DNA of 38,679 nucleotides, taken from contig CANRKA010000009.1 of the NCBI GenBank assembly GCA_947631025.1, forward strand, positions 1 through 38,679, given 5' to 3'. Of the stretch, positions 1 through 8,044 are shown piece after piece. Below the pieces are notes generated by a model, which worked only from the letters and a program-made list of their open reading frames with translations, did not search any database and was not told the DNA's origin. Each line of letters starts with the position of its first letter. Position 1 is the stretch's first letter. Both the position numbers and the translations under genes were made by a program. The stretch is from an uncultured Clostridia bacterium. GTDB lineage: Bacteria > Bacillota > Clostridia > TANB77 > CAG-508.

Positions 1-60
1 ACTTCTAATTTCTTTTCCTTCAAAAAGATTTGAAATTGTTTCTAACTTATTTTTTTCCAA
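1..60 (-). CDS. Partial CDS (runs off window start), N-terminus LEKNKLETISNLFEGKEIRS, possibly Bro-N/antirepressor-like
   Basis: TTG start at 60 preceded on the minus strand by AAAGGAGAATG; open to the window edge; N-terminus resembles 'F..KEIRS' starts of Bro-N family proteins. Confidence 0.35.
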   Translation of the reverse strand, partial: MEKNKLETISNLFEGKEIRS

Positions 61-226
61 TGAACATTCTCCTTTCTGAAAATTATAACACCTCAAAAAT
101 TATATCTATATTATATCAAACATTTGTTTTTGATACAATAGGTATTATAAAAAAATTAAAAATAATTTATCCTTAAAATAGAAAGAATAATCCTAGTTAC
201 ATTAAAATTACATTAAAAAACACTTC

Positions 227-269
227 GCAATTCGTAAAAGCATTGATATTACTATGCTTTCAAGATTGC
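227..269. repeat. Extended hairpin GCAAT..AAAGCAT/ATGCTTT..ATTGC
   Basis: Complementary arms 227-243 and 254-269 with a small internal loop. Confidence 0.5.
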
Positions 270-294
270 AATACTGGGGTACGCCTCCATATGT

Positions 295-312
295 GCGATG
301 TATTCACATCGC
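295..312. repeat. Short hairpin GCGATG-TATTCA-CATCGC
   Basis: Perfect 6-bp arms, 6-nt loop. Confidence 0.5.
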
Positions 313-313
313 A

Positions 314-417
314 GTGAATAGTTAATAGTGAATAATGACCAATGAATAATCTTTAATTAGTAGAGAAGCAAATTTGGAATTATTCACTATTCATTATTAA
401 TTCTTCATTATTCATTA
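314..417. repeat. AT-rich imperfect inverted repeat upstream of four-helix-bundle gene
   Basis: GTGAATAGTTAATAGTGAATAATGA (314-338) is complementary at about 20/25 positions to part of 379-417 (ATTATTCACTATTCATTATTAATTCTTCATTATTCATTAA). Confidence 0.55.
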
Positions 418-495
418 AAATTTCTAATTTTAATCATTAAATTTTTATTATTCTATATATTTTTTTATTCAACTTTTGAAGAAAGGTTTTATTCT

Positions 496-849
496 ATGAA
501 GGAAAATCCATTATTAGAGCAGTCTTTAAGTTTCGCATCTGAAATTATTAAATTACAAAAGTTCTTATTAAAAGAAAAGAAAGAAACAATTATTTCTAAA
601 CAAATTATTAGAAGTGCCACTAGTGTAGGAGCAAATATTAATGAAGCAAATTATGCAAGTAGCAAACCTGATTTTATTTCAAAATTACACATAGCTTTAA
701 AAGAGTGCGCAGAAACAGAATATTGGATTAGACTGCTAGAAAAATCTGATTATATTAATTCTAAATATGCTGAAAATTTATTAGTAAAATGTTTATCTTT
801 AAAGAAAATGTTGATATCTAGCTTAAATACCGTAAAATCAAAAATATAA
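496..849 (+). CDS. Four helix bundle protein (23S rRNA-intervening-sequence / bAvd-like family)
   Basis: 117 aa; hallmark 'RSATSVGANINEANYASSKPDFISKLHIALKECAETEYWIRLL'. Confidence 0.9.
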   Translation: MKENPLLEQSLSFASEIIKLQKFLLKEKKETIISKQIIRSATSVGANINEANYASSKPDFISKLHIALKECAETEYWIRLLEKSDYINSKYAENLLVKCLSLKKMLISSLNTVKSKI

Positions 850-899
850 TATTATAAATATATTAATGCTTCGTAAGTCAAAGTTTACACAAGGAAGGA

Positions 900-1226
900 A
901 TGAAGTTATTTATGAATAATCACACCAATATTGAACCAATAAATAAAGACTTAAATTTGGTAAAATATAAAAAAATAGACATTAAGAATTTAATTTATTG
1001 CATTAGAGGAAAACAAGTTATGCTAGATAGTGATGTAGCAATGTTATATCATTATGAAACTAAGAAAATAAATCAAGCAGTAAAAAGAAATATTGATAGG
1101 TTTCCAGAAAAATTTTGCTTTCAGTTAACAGAAAAAGAATTTTTAAATTTAAGGTCACAAATTGTGACCAGTTCAAAAAGTGATAATAGCAAGCATAGAG
1201 GAAAAAAATATTATATTAAAACATAA
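900..1226 (+). CDS. ORF6N-domain protein, apparently C-terminally truncated
   Basis: 'IRGKQVMLDSDVAMLYHYETKKINQAVKRNIDRFPEKFCFQLTEKEF' is ORF6N; the usual LPYAFTEQG continuation is missing and the ORF ends at a hairpin. Confidence 0.8.
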   Translation: MKLFMNNHTNIEPINKDLNLVKYKKIDIKNLIYCIRGKQVMLDSDVAMLYHYETKKINQAVKRNIDRFPEKFCFQLTEKEFLNLRSQIVTSSKSDNSKHRGKKYYIKT

Positions 1227-1267
1227 AACCCAAGAAGAGAAGCTATGTAGCTTCTCTTCTTGGGTTT
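1226..1267. terminator. Perfect 20-bp hairpin, probable bidirectional terminator
   Basis: AAACCCAAGAAGAGAAGCTA-TG-TAGCTTCTCTTCTTGGGTTT between convergent ORFs. Confidence 0.8.
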
Positions 1268-2382
1268 CATGCTTCTACTTGTTTTAAATACCTTCTTTCT
1301 TCTTCCGAAAGCAAAATATTTGATTCTAAAAAATACGGTATAGCATCTTCAATATTTAGTTTTAATAATAACTTTCCCCTTTCCTTTGCTGTTTGGGGAT
1401 AAATTATCTCTCCTTTCTTTGCTTTAGCAAAAATAGCGTACTCCTTAATTAAATCACTTAAAGAATATTCTCCACCTAAAATCATATAGTCAGTATATAC
1501 TTTCCTTTGTTCTAAAAGTTTTTCCTTTGCATTCCAATCTTCTAAAATTCCGTTTTTTCTAGCAAGGTACTCATCTCTTAAAACTTCTGCTGCAACATTA
1601 TCTTGAGTCTTTTCTTTTAAGTAAGCATCTTTAAGATTTTGAAGAATTTTTTTCATTTCTTTTTCAAGTAACTCAAAACTTCTTTCCTGAATTTTTTTAC
1701 TTATCATTTCTTCTTTCTTTTTTTGCATAATTGCTTTTTTGGCATTCATTTTTGTCATAATTTCTACCTCAATTTTAAATGCCTTTGATGTTTGAATTAA
1801 GCATTCAAGATAGTTACCCTTCTTGGTACAGTTCATCAAGCCATATTCTGAATCACCAACTTCTGATTTATGAGCCTGCGTTAAATTTACACGTGTATTA
1901 TTTACTGCAAACGTTTTAAATCTGTTTACTTTTTCTACCAGCTCATTATACATTATTGATACATTAAAGCTTTTTAATTGGCTCACTTTCCTTTTAAGGT
2001 CATCTAACACATCACTTAAATCTGCAAGCTTTACTAAAACAAACTCTCTTGCATTTTTGAGCATATTGCTAACATTTGCTACATCTTTTACAACGTTATA
2101 TGCATCCCAACTTTCCATAGACTGAAGATAAATAGATAAAACATATAACCAGTTATTTATAACAATATAGTTATCTTCATCTTCTACTTCCTTAAGGATT
2201 GCATTAAAAATATTTTCCGCTATGCTATTCCGCTCAGCTTCACTTATAAAGTTACCCTTAAAAGCGCTATCAAGCAATTGCATATAGTAAGTTAAAAAGT
2301 ATTTAATCTCATCAGTTATAAATAACTGAGAATTAAAATATTCCTTTTCAACCTGCACCTTTGAAAGCATGTTTTTTTCCAT
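1267..2382 (-). CDS. Uncharacterised helical/coiled-coil protein (371 aa)
   Basis: Long ORF with consensus promoter (TTGACA-N17-TATAAT, 2476-2448 minus) upstream; no family recognised. Confidence 0.75.
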   Translation of the reverse strand: MEKNMLSKVQVEKEYFNSQLFITDEIKYFLTYYMQLLDSAFKGNFISEAERNSIAENIFNAILKEVEDEDNYIVINNWLYVLSIYLQSMESWDAYNVVKDVANVSNMLKNAREFVLVKLADLSDVLDDLKRKVSQLKSFNVSIMYNELVEKVNRFKTFAVNNTRVNLTQAHKSEVGDSEYGLMNCTKKGNYLECLIQTSKAFKIEVEIMTKMNAKKAIMQKKKEEMISKKIQERSFELLEKEMKKILQNLKDAYLKEKTQDNVAAEVLRDEYLARKNGILEDWNAKEKLLEQRKVYTDYMILGGEYSLSDLIKEYAIFAKAKKGEIIYPQTAKERGKLLLKLNIEDAIPYFLESNILLSEEERRYLKQVEA

Positions 2383-2447
2383 AGTCTTACCCTCCCTGTA
2401 TTTATAAAAAAGCTATATTACTATGTTTCTAAAAAAAAATCACTAAT

Positions 2448-2476
2448 ATTATACTATTTTTTATAATTTATGTCAA
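2448..2476 (-). promoter_or_regulatory. Consensus sigma-70-type promoter for the 371-aa gene
   Basis: Minus strand TTGACA-17 nt-TATAAT. Confidence 0.75.
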
Positions 2477-2491
2477 CTTTATTCTAATATA

Positions 2492-2520
2492 TTGACTTTT
2501 ATATGTTTTTATGTTAACAT
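2492..2520 (+). promoter_or_regulatory. Promoter for the 2576 gene, -10 embedded in an 18-bp palindrome
   Basis: TTGACT-N17-TAACAT; palindrome TTTTATGTTAACATAAAA at 2507-2524. Confidence 0.6.
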
Positions 2521-2575
2521 AAAAGTGTAGTTCATTTAAATTTATTATGTAAATGTGGCGAAGGAGGTAACACCT

Positions 2576-3049
2576 ATGAAAGATTTAACACTTGACTTAA
2601 TGAACATCAGTAACAACAAACTCGCAGTTATTCCAGATAGTAATAGTGGCTATCAACCTATTTTGGTTTCTCGGAAGAATCAAACTGTAACAATTTCTCT
2701 TTTACTTGATACTGACAATTATAATGAAGAACCATTAAATATTAAAGAAATTATTAATGGTACAGAATTTGAGGCACCAAAATTTAAGTTTGAGGTTTCT
2801 TCACTTGAAGATTTATTTTCAGGTTGTAACAGTGAAAACCTATTACTATTAATCGAAATATTGAGTTTTTTCGATTTGGAAAGCCAGGAGGAAAAATTTG
2901 TTAATATACTTATGCTTTTAAAACGTAAATATTCAGTTGAATTTGTTTTAAATACACTTCAGAATTTTTCCAAAGAGGATATTGAAGCTTTAATGGATGA
3001 AGATGACGATATAATTTTATTCTTTGATTCATTAATTTCACTTTATTAA
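2576..3049 (+). CDS. Uncharacterised acidic protein (start corrected from 2555)
   Basis: AAGGAGG SD then ATG at 2576; the 2555 GTG start would translate through the SD. Confidence 0.7.
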   Translation: MKDLTLDLMNISNNKLAVIPDSNSGYQPILVSRKNQTVTISLLLDTDNYNEEPLNIKEIINGTEFEAPKFKFEVSSLEDLFSGCNSENLLLLIEILSFFDLESQEEKFVNILMLLKRKYSVEFVLNTLQNFSKEDIEALMDEDDDIILFFDSLISLY

Positions 3050-3059
3050 TCCTACATTT

Positions 3060-3089
3060 AAGAAGGAAGCTAAACTTAGCTTCCTTCTT
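3060..3089. terminator. Intrinsic terminator, 14-bp perfect hairpin plus T-tract
   Basis: AAGAAGGAAGCTAA-AC-TTAGCTTCCTTCTT followed by TTTTT. Confidence 0.8.
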
Positions 3090-3167
3090 TTTTATATTTT
3101 TTGTAATATTTAATTATTACAAATGCTTCTGTTACTACAATTAATATTTATCTCTTACAAACTTATT

Positions 3168-4013
3168 TTAATTAGCTTGTATAAAATTATAATCCCTACT
3201 ATCTGTATTTTGTGCTTTTAAAACATATCCTCCATAAATCTCTTTTTTTCCATTATCTAAGTTATTATCTAATATAACTTTACATGAAAAATCTTTATTT
3301 TTGTTATTTTTTATATGTATTACAAATGATATTTTAGAATTTAAATCATCTATATTTACTTCTGCATTTTTTAGTAATTTTCCATCAAATGATACAGAAT
3401 TTTTCTTTTCAGATACTCCGTAATTTTTTACAATATTTTTATTTATATATCCTAAACTAATAGGATTTGAACAATCTGTATAAAAATTAGTTTCATCATA
3501 ATTTGTTTCATCATCTTCTTGATTTGTATTTATTATTTTAAAGTCTATTCTATCATTTTGATAATTATTTAATTCATTATATTTTCCAAACAAATATGGA
3601 TTTTTATAATTTAATATTTTTTCGCCTTTTTCATAGCTATTTTCAATTTTAATATTATCTATATACATTTCTTTTATTGTATTTTCTTCTGTAAGTTCTT
3701 GTATTTTATTTTTATTATTTATTTTAATGCTTATATCTGTATATTGAGAAATATCTAAATCTTGAAGAACTTCTCCTGTGCTATTATCTTTTGCACTAGC
3801 ACTACTATACATTATTATTTTATCTATTTTAAAAATTGGTGTTTCATTGTTTTCTATAAACTTTTCACTTTTACTAGAAAACTTATAATTTACTATTTTT
3901 GTATGTGTAATTCTAGCAAAAAATAGCATTGTTAAAAGTAATATTAAAATTAATATTGCTATTATATGTTTTATATTTATTTTTATAATTATCTTATTAC
4001 TATAATTTTTCAT
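3168..4013 (-). CDS. Uncharacterised membrane-anchored extracytoplasmic protein
   Basis: 281 aa, N-terminal TM (IIAILILILLLTMLFFA); overlaps the end of the upstream gene. Confidence 0.65.
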   Translation of the reverse strand: MKNYSNKIIIKINIKHIIAILILILLLTMLFFARITHTKIVNYKFSSKSEKFIENNETPIFKIDKIIMYSSASAKDNSTGEVLQDLDISQYTDISIKINNKNKIQELTEENTIKEMYIDNIKIENSYEKGEKILNYKNPYLFGKYNELNNYQNDRIDFKIINTNQEDDETNYDETNFYTDCSNPISLGYINKNIVKNYGVSEKKNSVSFDGKLLKNAEVNIDDLNSKISFVIHIKNNKNKDFSCKVILDNNLDNGKKEIYGGYVLKAQNTDSRDYNFIQAN

Positions 4014-5349
4014 ATAAACCTACCATAATATTATAAATTGCATTTCCCCAATTTGCATCTGTTGCATATTTAATATTTATAGAAGCAATAGTTGTACCAT
4101 TATAATACTTTCCTGTTGCTTTTTCTCCATCATAAATTTCTGTTCCTGCAACATTTAAGTAATTTTTTATTAAACTTTTTGTAACTGTTTCTATTCCTTC
4201 TTCATAACTTGTAAATGTAAATGCAGATTCGTAAGGTGTATCGTCATATGCCCCATATCCAAATAAGTTTAGCTTGTCCTTAGAAATAGGTGATGTTCCC
4301 CATGCACTTTCATGTATTCCCATTGCAGCTATGAATAAACCGTTTATTCTATATTTTTGTTCTAAGTTATAAAATACTTCTGCATTATTCTCAAATATTT
4401 TATTTACATCTTTTGCATTATTAGAAAGTACCTTCTTAAAATCTTCTAGAGTTAGTCCACTTGGAACATTAACATTCATTTGTGCGCTTACTCCATTTAG
4501 TATCTTTTGAATTCTACATTTTTCAGCATACTCTGGATTTGTATAATTAGATTCAACTAATGATCTTATTATATAACCTGTATAATCTCCATATGAAACA
4601 TTAAAGTAGTTTCCTTCAACACCTAATATTTTTACATCTAAATATTTTCCAATAGTAGTTACAACATTTGCCTTAGCTGAAATGCTATCTTTTAGTTCAG
4701 CATCTGCTTTTAAATATAAAGTATCTCCTATATGTACATTGAATTTTCCTAATAACTCAGATGTTCCAACCTGTATAATTTGTTTTACAGGTGCTTGTAT
4801 AACTGTAGTATTTAAAATATTTTCTTCTAAAAAGTTCTCCTTATTGCTGCTATTTTCATATATTTTTAAAACAGTAACTGTTTTTACCCCATTAACTCCC
4901 TCTTGTATAAGTACCTGCTCGTCCTTAGGTAATGATGGATTATCTATATATTCTGTTGTATATGTAATTTCTCTATTTTCTGTAACTAATTCTTTTCTTT
5001 CTGTTGTACTTATATTTTCCGAAATAATTTTATCTATATTAACATTGTTAGTATTTTCTTCGAATAAAATTTCCTTTTCCTCAGAATTAGAATTACTTGC
5101 AAATATAAAGTTCGCTGATGTCATAGTTCCTACAACAGTTATAACAGCTAAAACCATTCCTACTAAACTTATTCCTTGTTTTTTTGCTTTTGCTTTAATT
5201 TTTTTTGTTTTATATAAACTTGAATATGAATGTCCATGGCTTATTCTGTTATTTCTAGCAGTATTTTCATTTCTTATTTGCTTTAGTTCTTCAAACACTT
5301 CTATTAAATTTCTATCTTCTGTATTTTTTACATTATATTCATTTTTCAT
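4000..5349 (-). CDS. Cell-wall hydrolase: N-terminal TM, G5-like domain, SH3-like domain, C-terminal glucosaminidase domain
   Basis: 'ITYTTEYIDNPSLPKDEQVLIQEGVNGVKTVTV' (G5-like); 'FIAAMGIHESAWGTSPISKDKLNLFGYGAYD' (glucosaminidase). Start moved to ATG at 5349 behind GGAGA. Confidence 0.85.
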   Translation of the reverse strand: MKNEYNVKNTEDRNLIEVFEELKQIRNENTARNNRISHGHSYSSLYKTKKIKAKAKKQGISLVGMVLAVITVVGTMTSANFIFASNSNSEEKEILFEENTNNVNIDKIISENISTTERKELVTENREITYTTEYIDNPSLPKDEQVLIQEGVNGVKTVTVLKIYENSSNKENFLEENILNTTVIQAPVKQIIQVGTSELLGKFNVHIGDTLYLKADAELKDSISAKANVVTTIGKYLDVKILGVEGNYFNVSYGDYTGYIIRSLVESNYTNPEYAEKCRIQKILNGVSAQMNVNVPSGLTLEDFKKVLSNNAKDVNKIFENNAEVFYNLEQKYRINGLFIAAMGIHESAWGTSPISKDKLNLFGYGAYDDTPYESAFTFTSYEEGIETVTKSLIKNYLNVAGTEIYDGEKATGKYYNGTTIASINIKYATDANWGNAIYNIMVGLYEKL

Positions 5350-5358
5350 AAGAATTTC

Positions 5359-5398
5359 TCCATATAAAATATAATCTCTCATTTATATTTTATATGGA
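5359..5398 (-). promoter_or_regulatory. 16-bp perfect hairpin whose minus-strand 3' arm reaches the SD of the 5349 gene
   Basis: TCCATATAAAATATAA (5359-5374) / TTATATTTTATATGGA (5383-5398), 8-nt loop. Confidence 0.6.
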
Positions 5399-5458
5399 AA
5401 ATAATTTAATGTCTAGTTATATTAAAAAATGTATTTAAAATGTATTATAATTGTAATA

Positions 5459-6748
5459 TTATATTGTGGATTTTTCTAGTAATTTAGTATAGTTCTCCGC
5501 AAAATATATAAAATAATTAACTATATTCTTTTTACTTACATCTTCTTTTGTAATTATATTTAAAATAAGCTTTTTTTGATTCCCCACTGTTACATTTATA
5601 ACTCCTACTATTGTATTATTTTTAATAGGTGCTTCTAAAATATTAACTGATTGTATATTAATTTTAATATCATTTTCTTGATTATTTTTTACTGTAATAT
5701 AGCTTTTATCTATATTTTCTATTTCAATATCTAAGTAATCTTTTTCTCCTTTATTTACGTATATCTTATTTTCTTCGTTTTGCTTCCATTTTTCAAATTC
5801 TTCATTTATTTTACTTTTTATTTCTACATTTTTATAATTATTCTTCGCATAGTTTATTAATTTAATACTGTCTGACGTTCTAAATTTTTTTGTATCTGCT
5901 CCTAATACAACAGTAATTATATCTATATTTTCACTTTTAGTTGCAGTTACTAAGCATCTATTTGCTCCATTTGTAAAACCAGTTTTAACACCATATACAC
6001 CTGGTAAATTTCCTAATAATTCATTTGTGTTAGATAAATTTCTTGGATTATTATTAATATGTATTGTACAACTTTTTGTTCCAACAATATTTGCAAATAT
6101 TTTATTATTTAGGGCATAATCTGTTATTTTTGCAAGTTCATATGCTGTTGTGTAATGGTCGTCATTGTCTAATCCATGTGGTGTTACAAGATGTGTACAT
6201 TTTAAATCTAATTCTTTTGCTTTATCATTCATTTTTTGAGCAAATCCTTCTATACTACCTCCAACATGCTCAGCAAGTGCAACTGCTGCATCGTTTCCAG
6301 AGTGAAGCATTAAACCATATAACAAATCCTGTACTGTTGCTTTATCTCCTACTTTTAACCCTAGCCTTGACCCACCTGTTCCTGCAGCCTTTTTAGAAGC
6401 AGTAACAGTATCAGATAAATTTCCATTTTCTATTACTACAATTGAGGTTAAAATTTTAGTTGTAGATGCCATTTTTCTTTTTGTATTTTCCTCTTTTCCA
6501 TAAATTATTTCTTTAGAATTTCTATCATAAATAATAGCAGCTCTAGAATTAATATTTGGTTCTTCTGCTGAATCTGATGTTGCCATAACAAGTTCTGGCA
6601 ATTCTTCATCTTCTTCTATATTGCTATCATCTGCATAGCAAATAAATGGTACTAAAAATATAAATAAAAACATTAATATTATTATTTTTTTTAAGTCTCC
6701 GTAAAATGTTTTTAAACAATTTTCTATTTTTACTTTTTTTACCTTCAT
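5459..6748 (-). CDS. D-alanyl-D-alanine carboxypeptidase (DacA/DacF-like, S11 family)
   Basis: SxxK 'ASTTK', 'SGN' and 'KTG' motifs; N-terminal signal/anchor. Start moved to ATG at 6748 behind AGGTGAG. Confidence 0.9.
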   Translation of the reverse strand: MKVKKVKIENCLKTFYGDLKKIIILMFLFIFLVPFICYADDSNIEEDEELPELVMATSDSAEEPNINSRAAIIYDRNSKEIIYGKEENTKRKMASTTKILTSIVVIENGNLSDTVTASKKAAGTGGSRLGLKVGDKATVQDLLYGLMLHSGNDAAVALAEHVGGSIEGFAQKMNDKAKELDLKCTHLVTPHGLDNDDHYTTAYELAKITDYALNNKIFANIVGTKSCTIHINNNPRNLSNTNELLGNLPGVYGVKTGFTNGANRCLVTATKSENIDIITVVLGADTKKFRTSDSIKLINYAKNNYKNVEIKSKINEEFEKWKQNEENKIYVNKGEKDYLDIEIENIDKSYITVKNNQENDIKINIQSVNILEAPIKNNTIVGVINVTVGNQKKLILNIITKEDVSKKNIVNYFIYFAENYTKLLEKSTI

Positions 6749-6752
6749 ACAA

Positions 6753-6793
6753 AAACTCACCTATATAAATTATATATTTATATAGGTGAGTTT
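6753..6793 (-). terminator. 18-bp perfect hairpin after the 6798-8000 gene; its 3' arm contains the SD of the next gene
   Basis: AAACTCACCTATATAAAT-TATAT-ATTTATATAGGTGAGTTT. Confidence 0.65.
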
Positions 6794-6797
6794 ATTA

Positions 6798-8000
6798 CTA
6801 TATTTGTCTTGGTCCTATAAATTGTTCTTCTATTTCTTCATGTACTGCTTCTATTCTTTCTTCTAGGCTTAAGCTTTCAGATTGTTCTTTATATATTCTT
6901 TTAAATTCTTCTACACTAACTTTCGCTTTTGCTGCCTCTTCTTCTAATGATATTTCTTTTCCATCTTCTGTAATTATAATATTTTCGTGGTCTATATCGT
7001 TATTTGGGTTATCATCTATATTCTTCCAATTAGTTTTATCGTTATGATTTTCCATTTCAGCTTGTGCTCTGTCTACTTCTTCTTCTACCCTTGTATTTTT
7101 GCTTTTGTCCATACCTCTTTTTAATTCTGAACTTACATATCTTGTATGCTCTGCTTCTATTGGAATGCTTAAATATTCATCATCTGTACTTCTTCTTACG
7201 TAATTTACTTCTATGCAACCTGCTGAGCCAATATTTACTGCAAATCCTTCATCTGGTCTTCCCTTAATTTTAAACATTGCAGAAGCAGTATTTTCAGTAG
7301 TATTATCTCCATATCTATCTGAAGTTACAATTCTTTCTGTTGGGTTAATACCTTCTGTTTGAATTAAATTTTCTAATTCTTCTACTTTACCATCATTTGT
7401 TATTCCTACTAATTTAAATCTATCATTTGAATTATGAGAATAAATAACGGCAATTTTATCATATTTATTTGCACCTTGTATTAAGTTTCCAAAATTTTCT
7501 GTTGAAGTTATTTTATCTCCTGGATTAAATTCAGATTTTACATTTACAGCCTTTTTTAGTAATTCTTCTTCATTTAAATTTTTAGAATCTATTTCTGAGC
7601 ATGCATCTATTTGATTTTCTTCTATTCCCATAGTTTCTGCCATTTTACTAAATTTTTCTATTTCAAGATTATTTAAAGAAATTCTTTTATCTTCATTTTT
7701 TATTAATGGTTTCATATCTACATTTTGATATTCTTGTGTTGGAATTATCATTTCATTATAATCTATAGCAATAAGATCTTTATCGGCATAGTATTCAAAT
7801 TTCATTGTTCCATCTACATTTTTAACAACTAAAAAAACATCTTTTTTTACTTCTTCGTTAGATTCTATAAAGTTTAGTTGTCCACAATATACAACATCTT
7901 CAATATCTATATTTTTATCTGAATCTTCATTTTGAATTTCAAGCATTATCTCCATACGAAAATCTCTTAATTTTTGTAACATTTCTTCATTTTGATTCAT
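6798..8000 (-). CDS. Uncharacterised soluble acidic protein (400 aa), no TM or signal peptide seen
   Basis: Good SD (GGGGTGATTAAATG); no hydrophobic segment. Confidence 0.7.
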   Translation of the reverse strand: MNQNEEMLQKLRDFRMEIMLEIQNEDSDKNIDIEDVVYCGQLNFIESNEEVKKDVFLVVKNVDGTMKFEYYADKDLIAIDYNEMIIPTQEYQNVDMKPLIKNEDKRISLNNLEIEKFSKMAETMGIEENQIDACSEIDSKNLNEEELLKKAVNVKSEFNPGDKITSTENFGNLIQGANKYDKIAVIYSHNSNDRFKLVGITNDGKVEELENLIQTEGINPTERIVTSDRYGDNTTENTASAMFKIKGRPDEGFAVNIGSAGCIEVNYVRRSTDDEYLSIPIEAEHTRYVSSELKRGMDKSKNTRVEEEVDRAQAEMENHNDKTNWKNIDDNPNNDIDHENIIITEDGKEISLEEEAAKAKVSVEEFKRIYKEQSESLSLEERIEAVHEEIEEQFIGPRQI

Positions 8001-8044
8001 TTAATCACCCCATTAAATTTATTTTTAATATATTATATCATTAT

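Noticed and set aside
4682-5374. Long plus-strand ORFs antisense to the cluster (e.g. 4682-5374, 6064-6396, 12556-12956, 16792-17232)
   Set aside because: Low-complexity Ser/Leu/Phe-rich translations mirroring AT-rich minus-strand genes with recognisable domains; no SD or family evidence.
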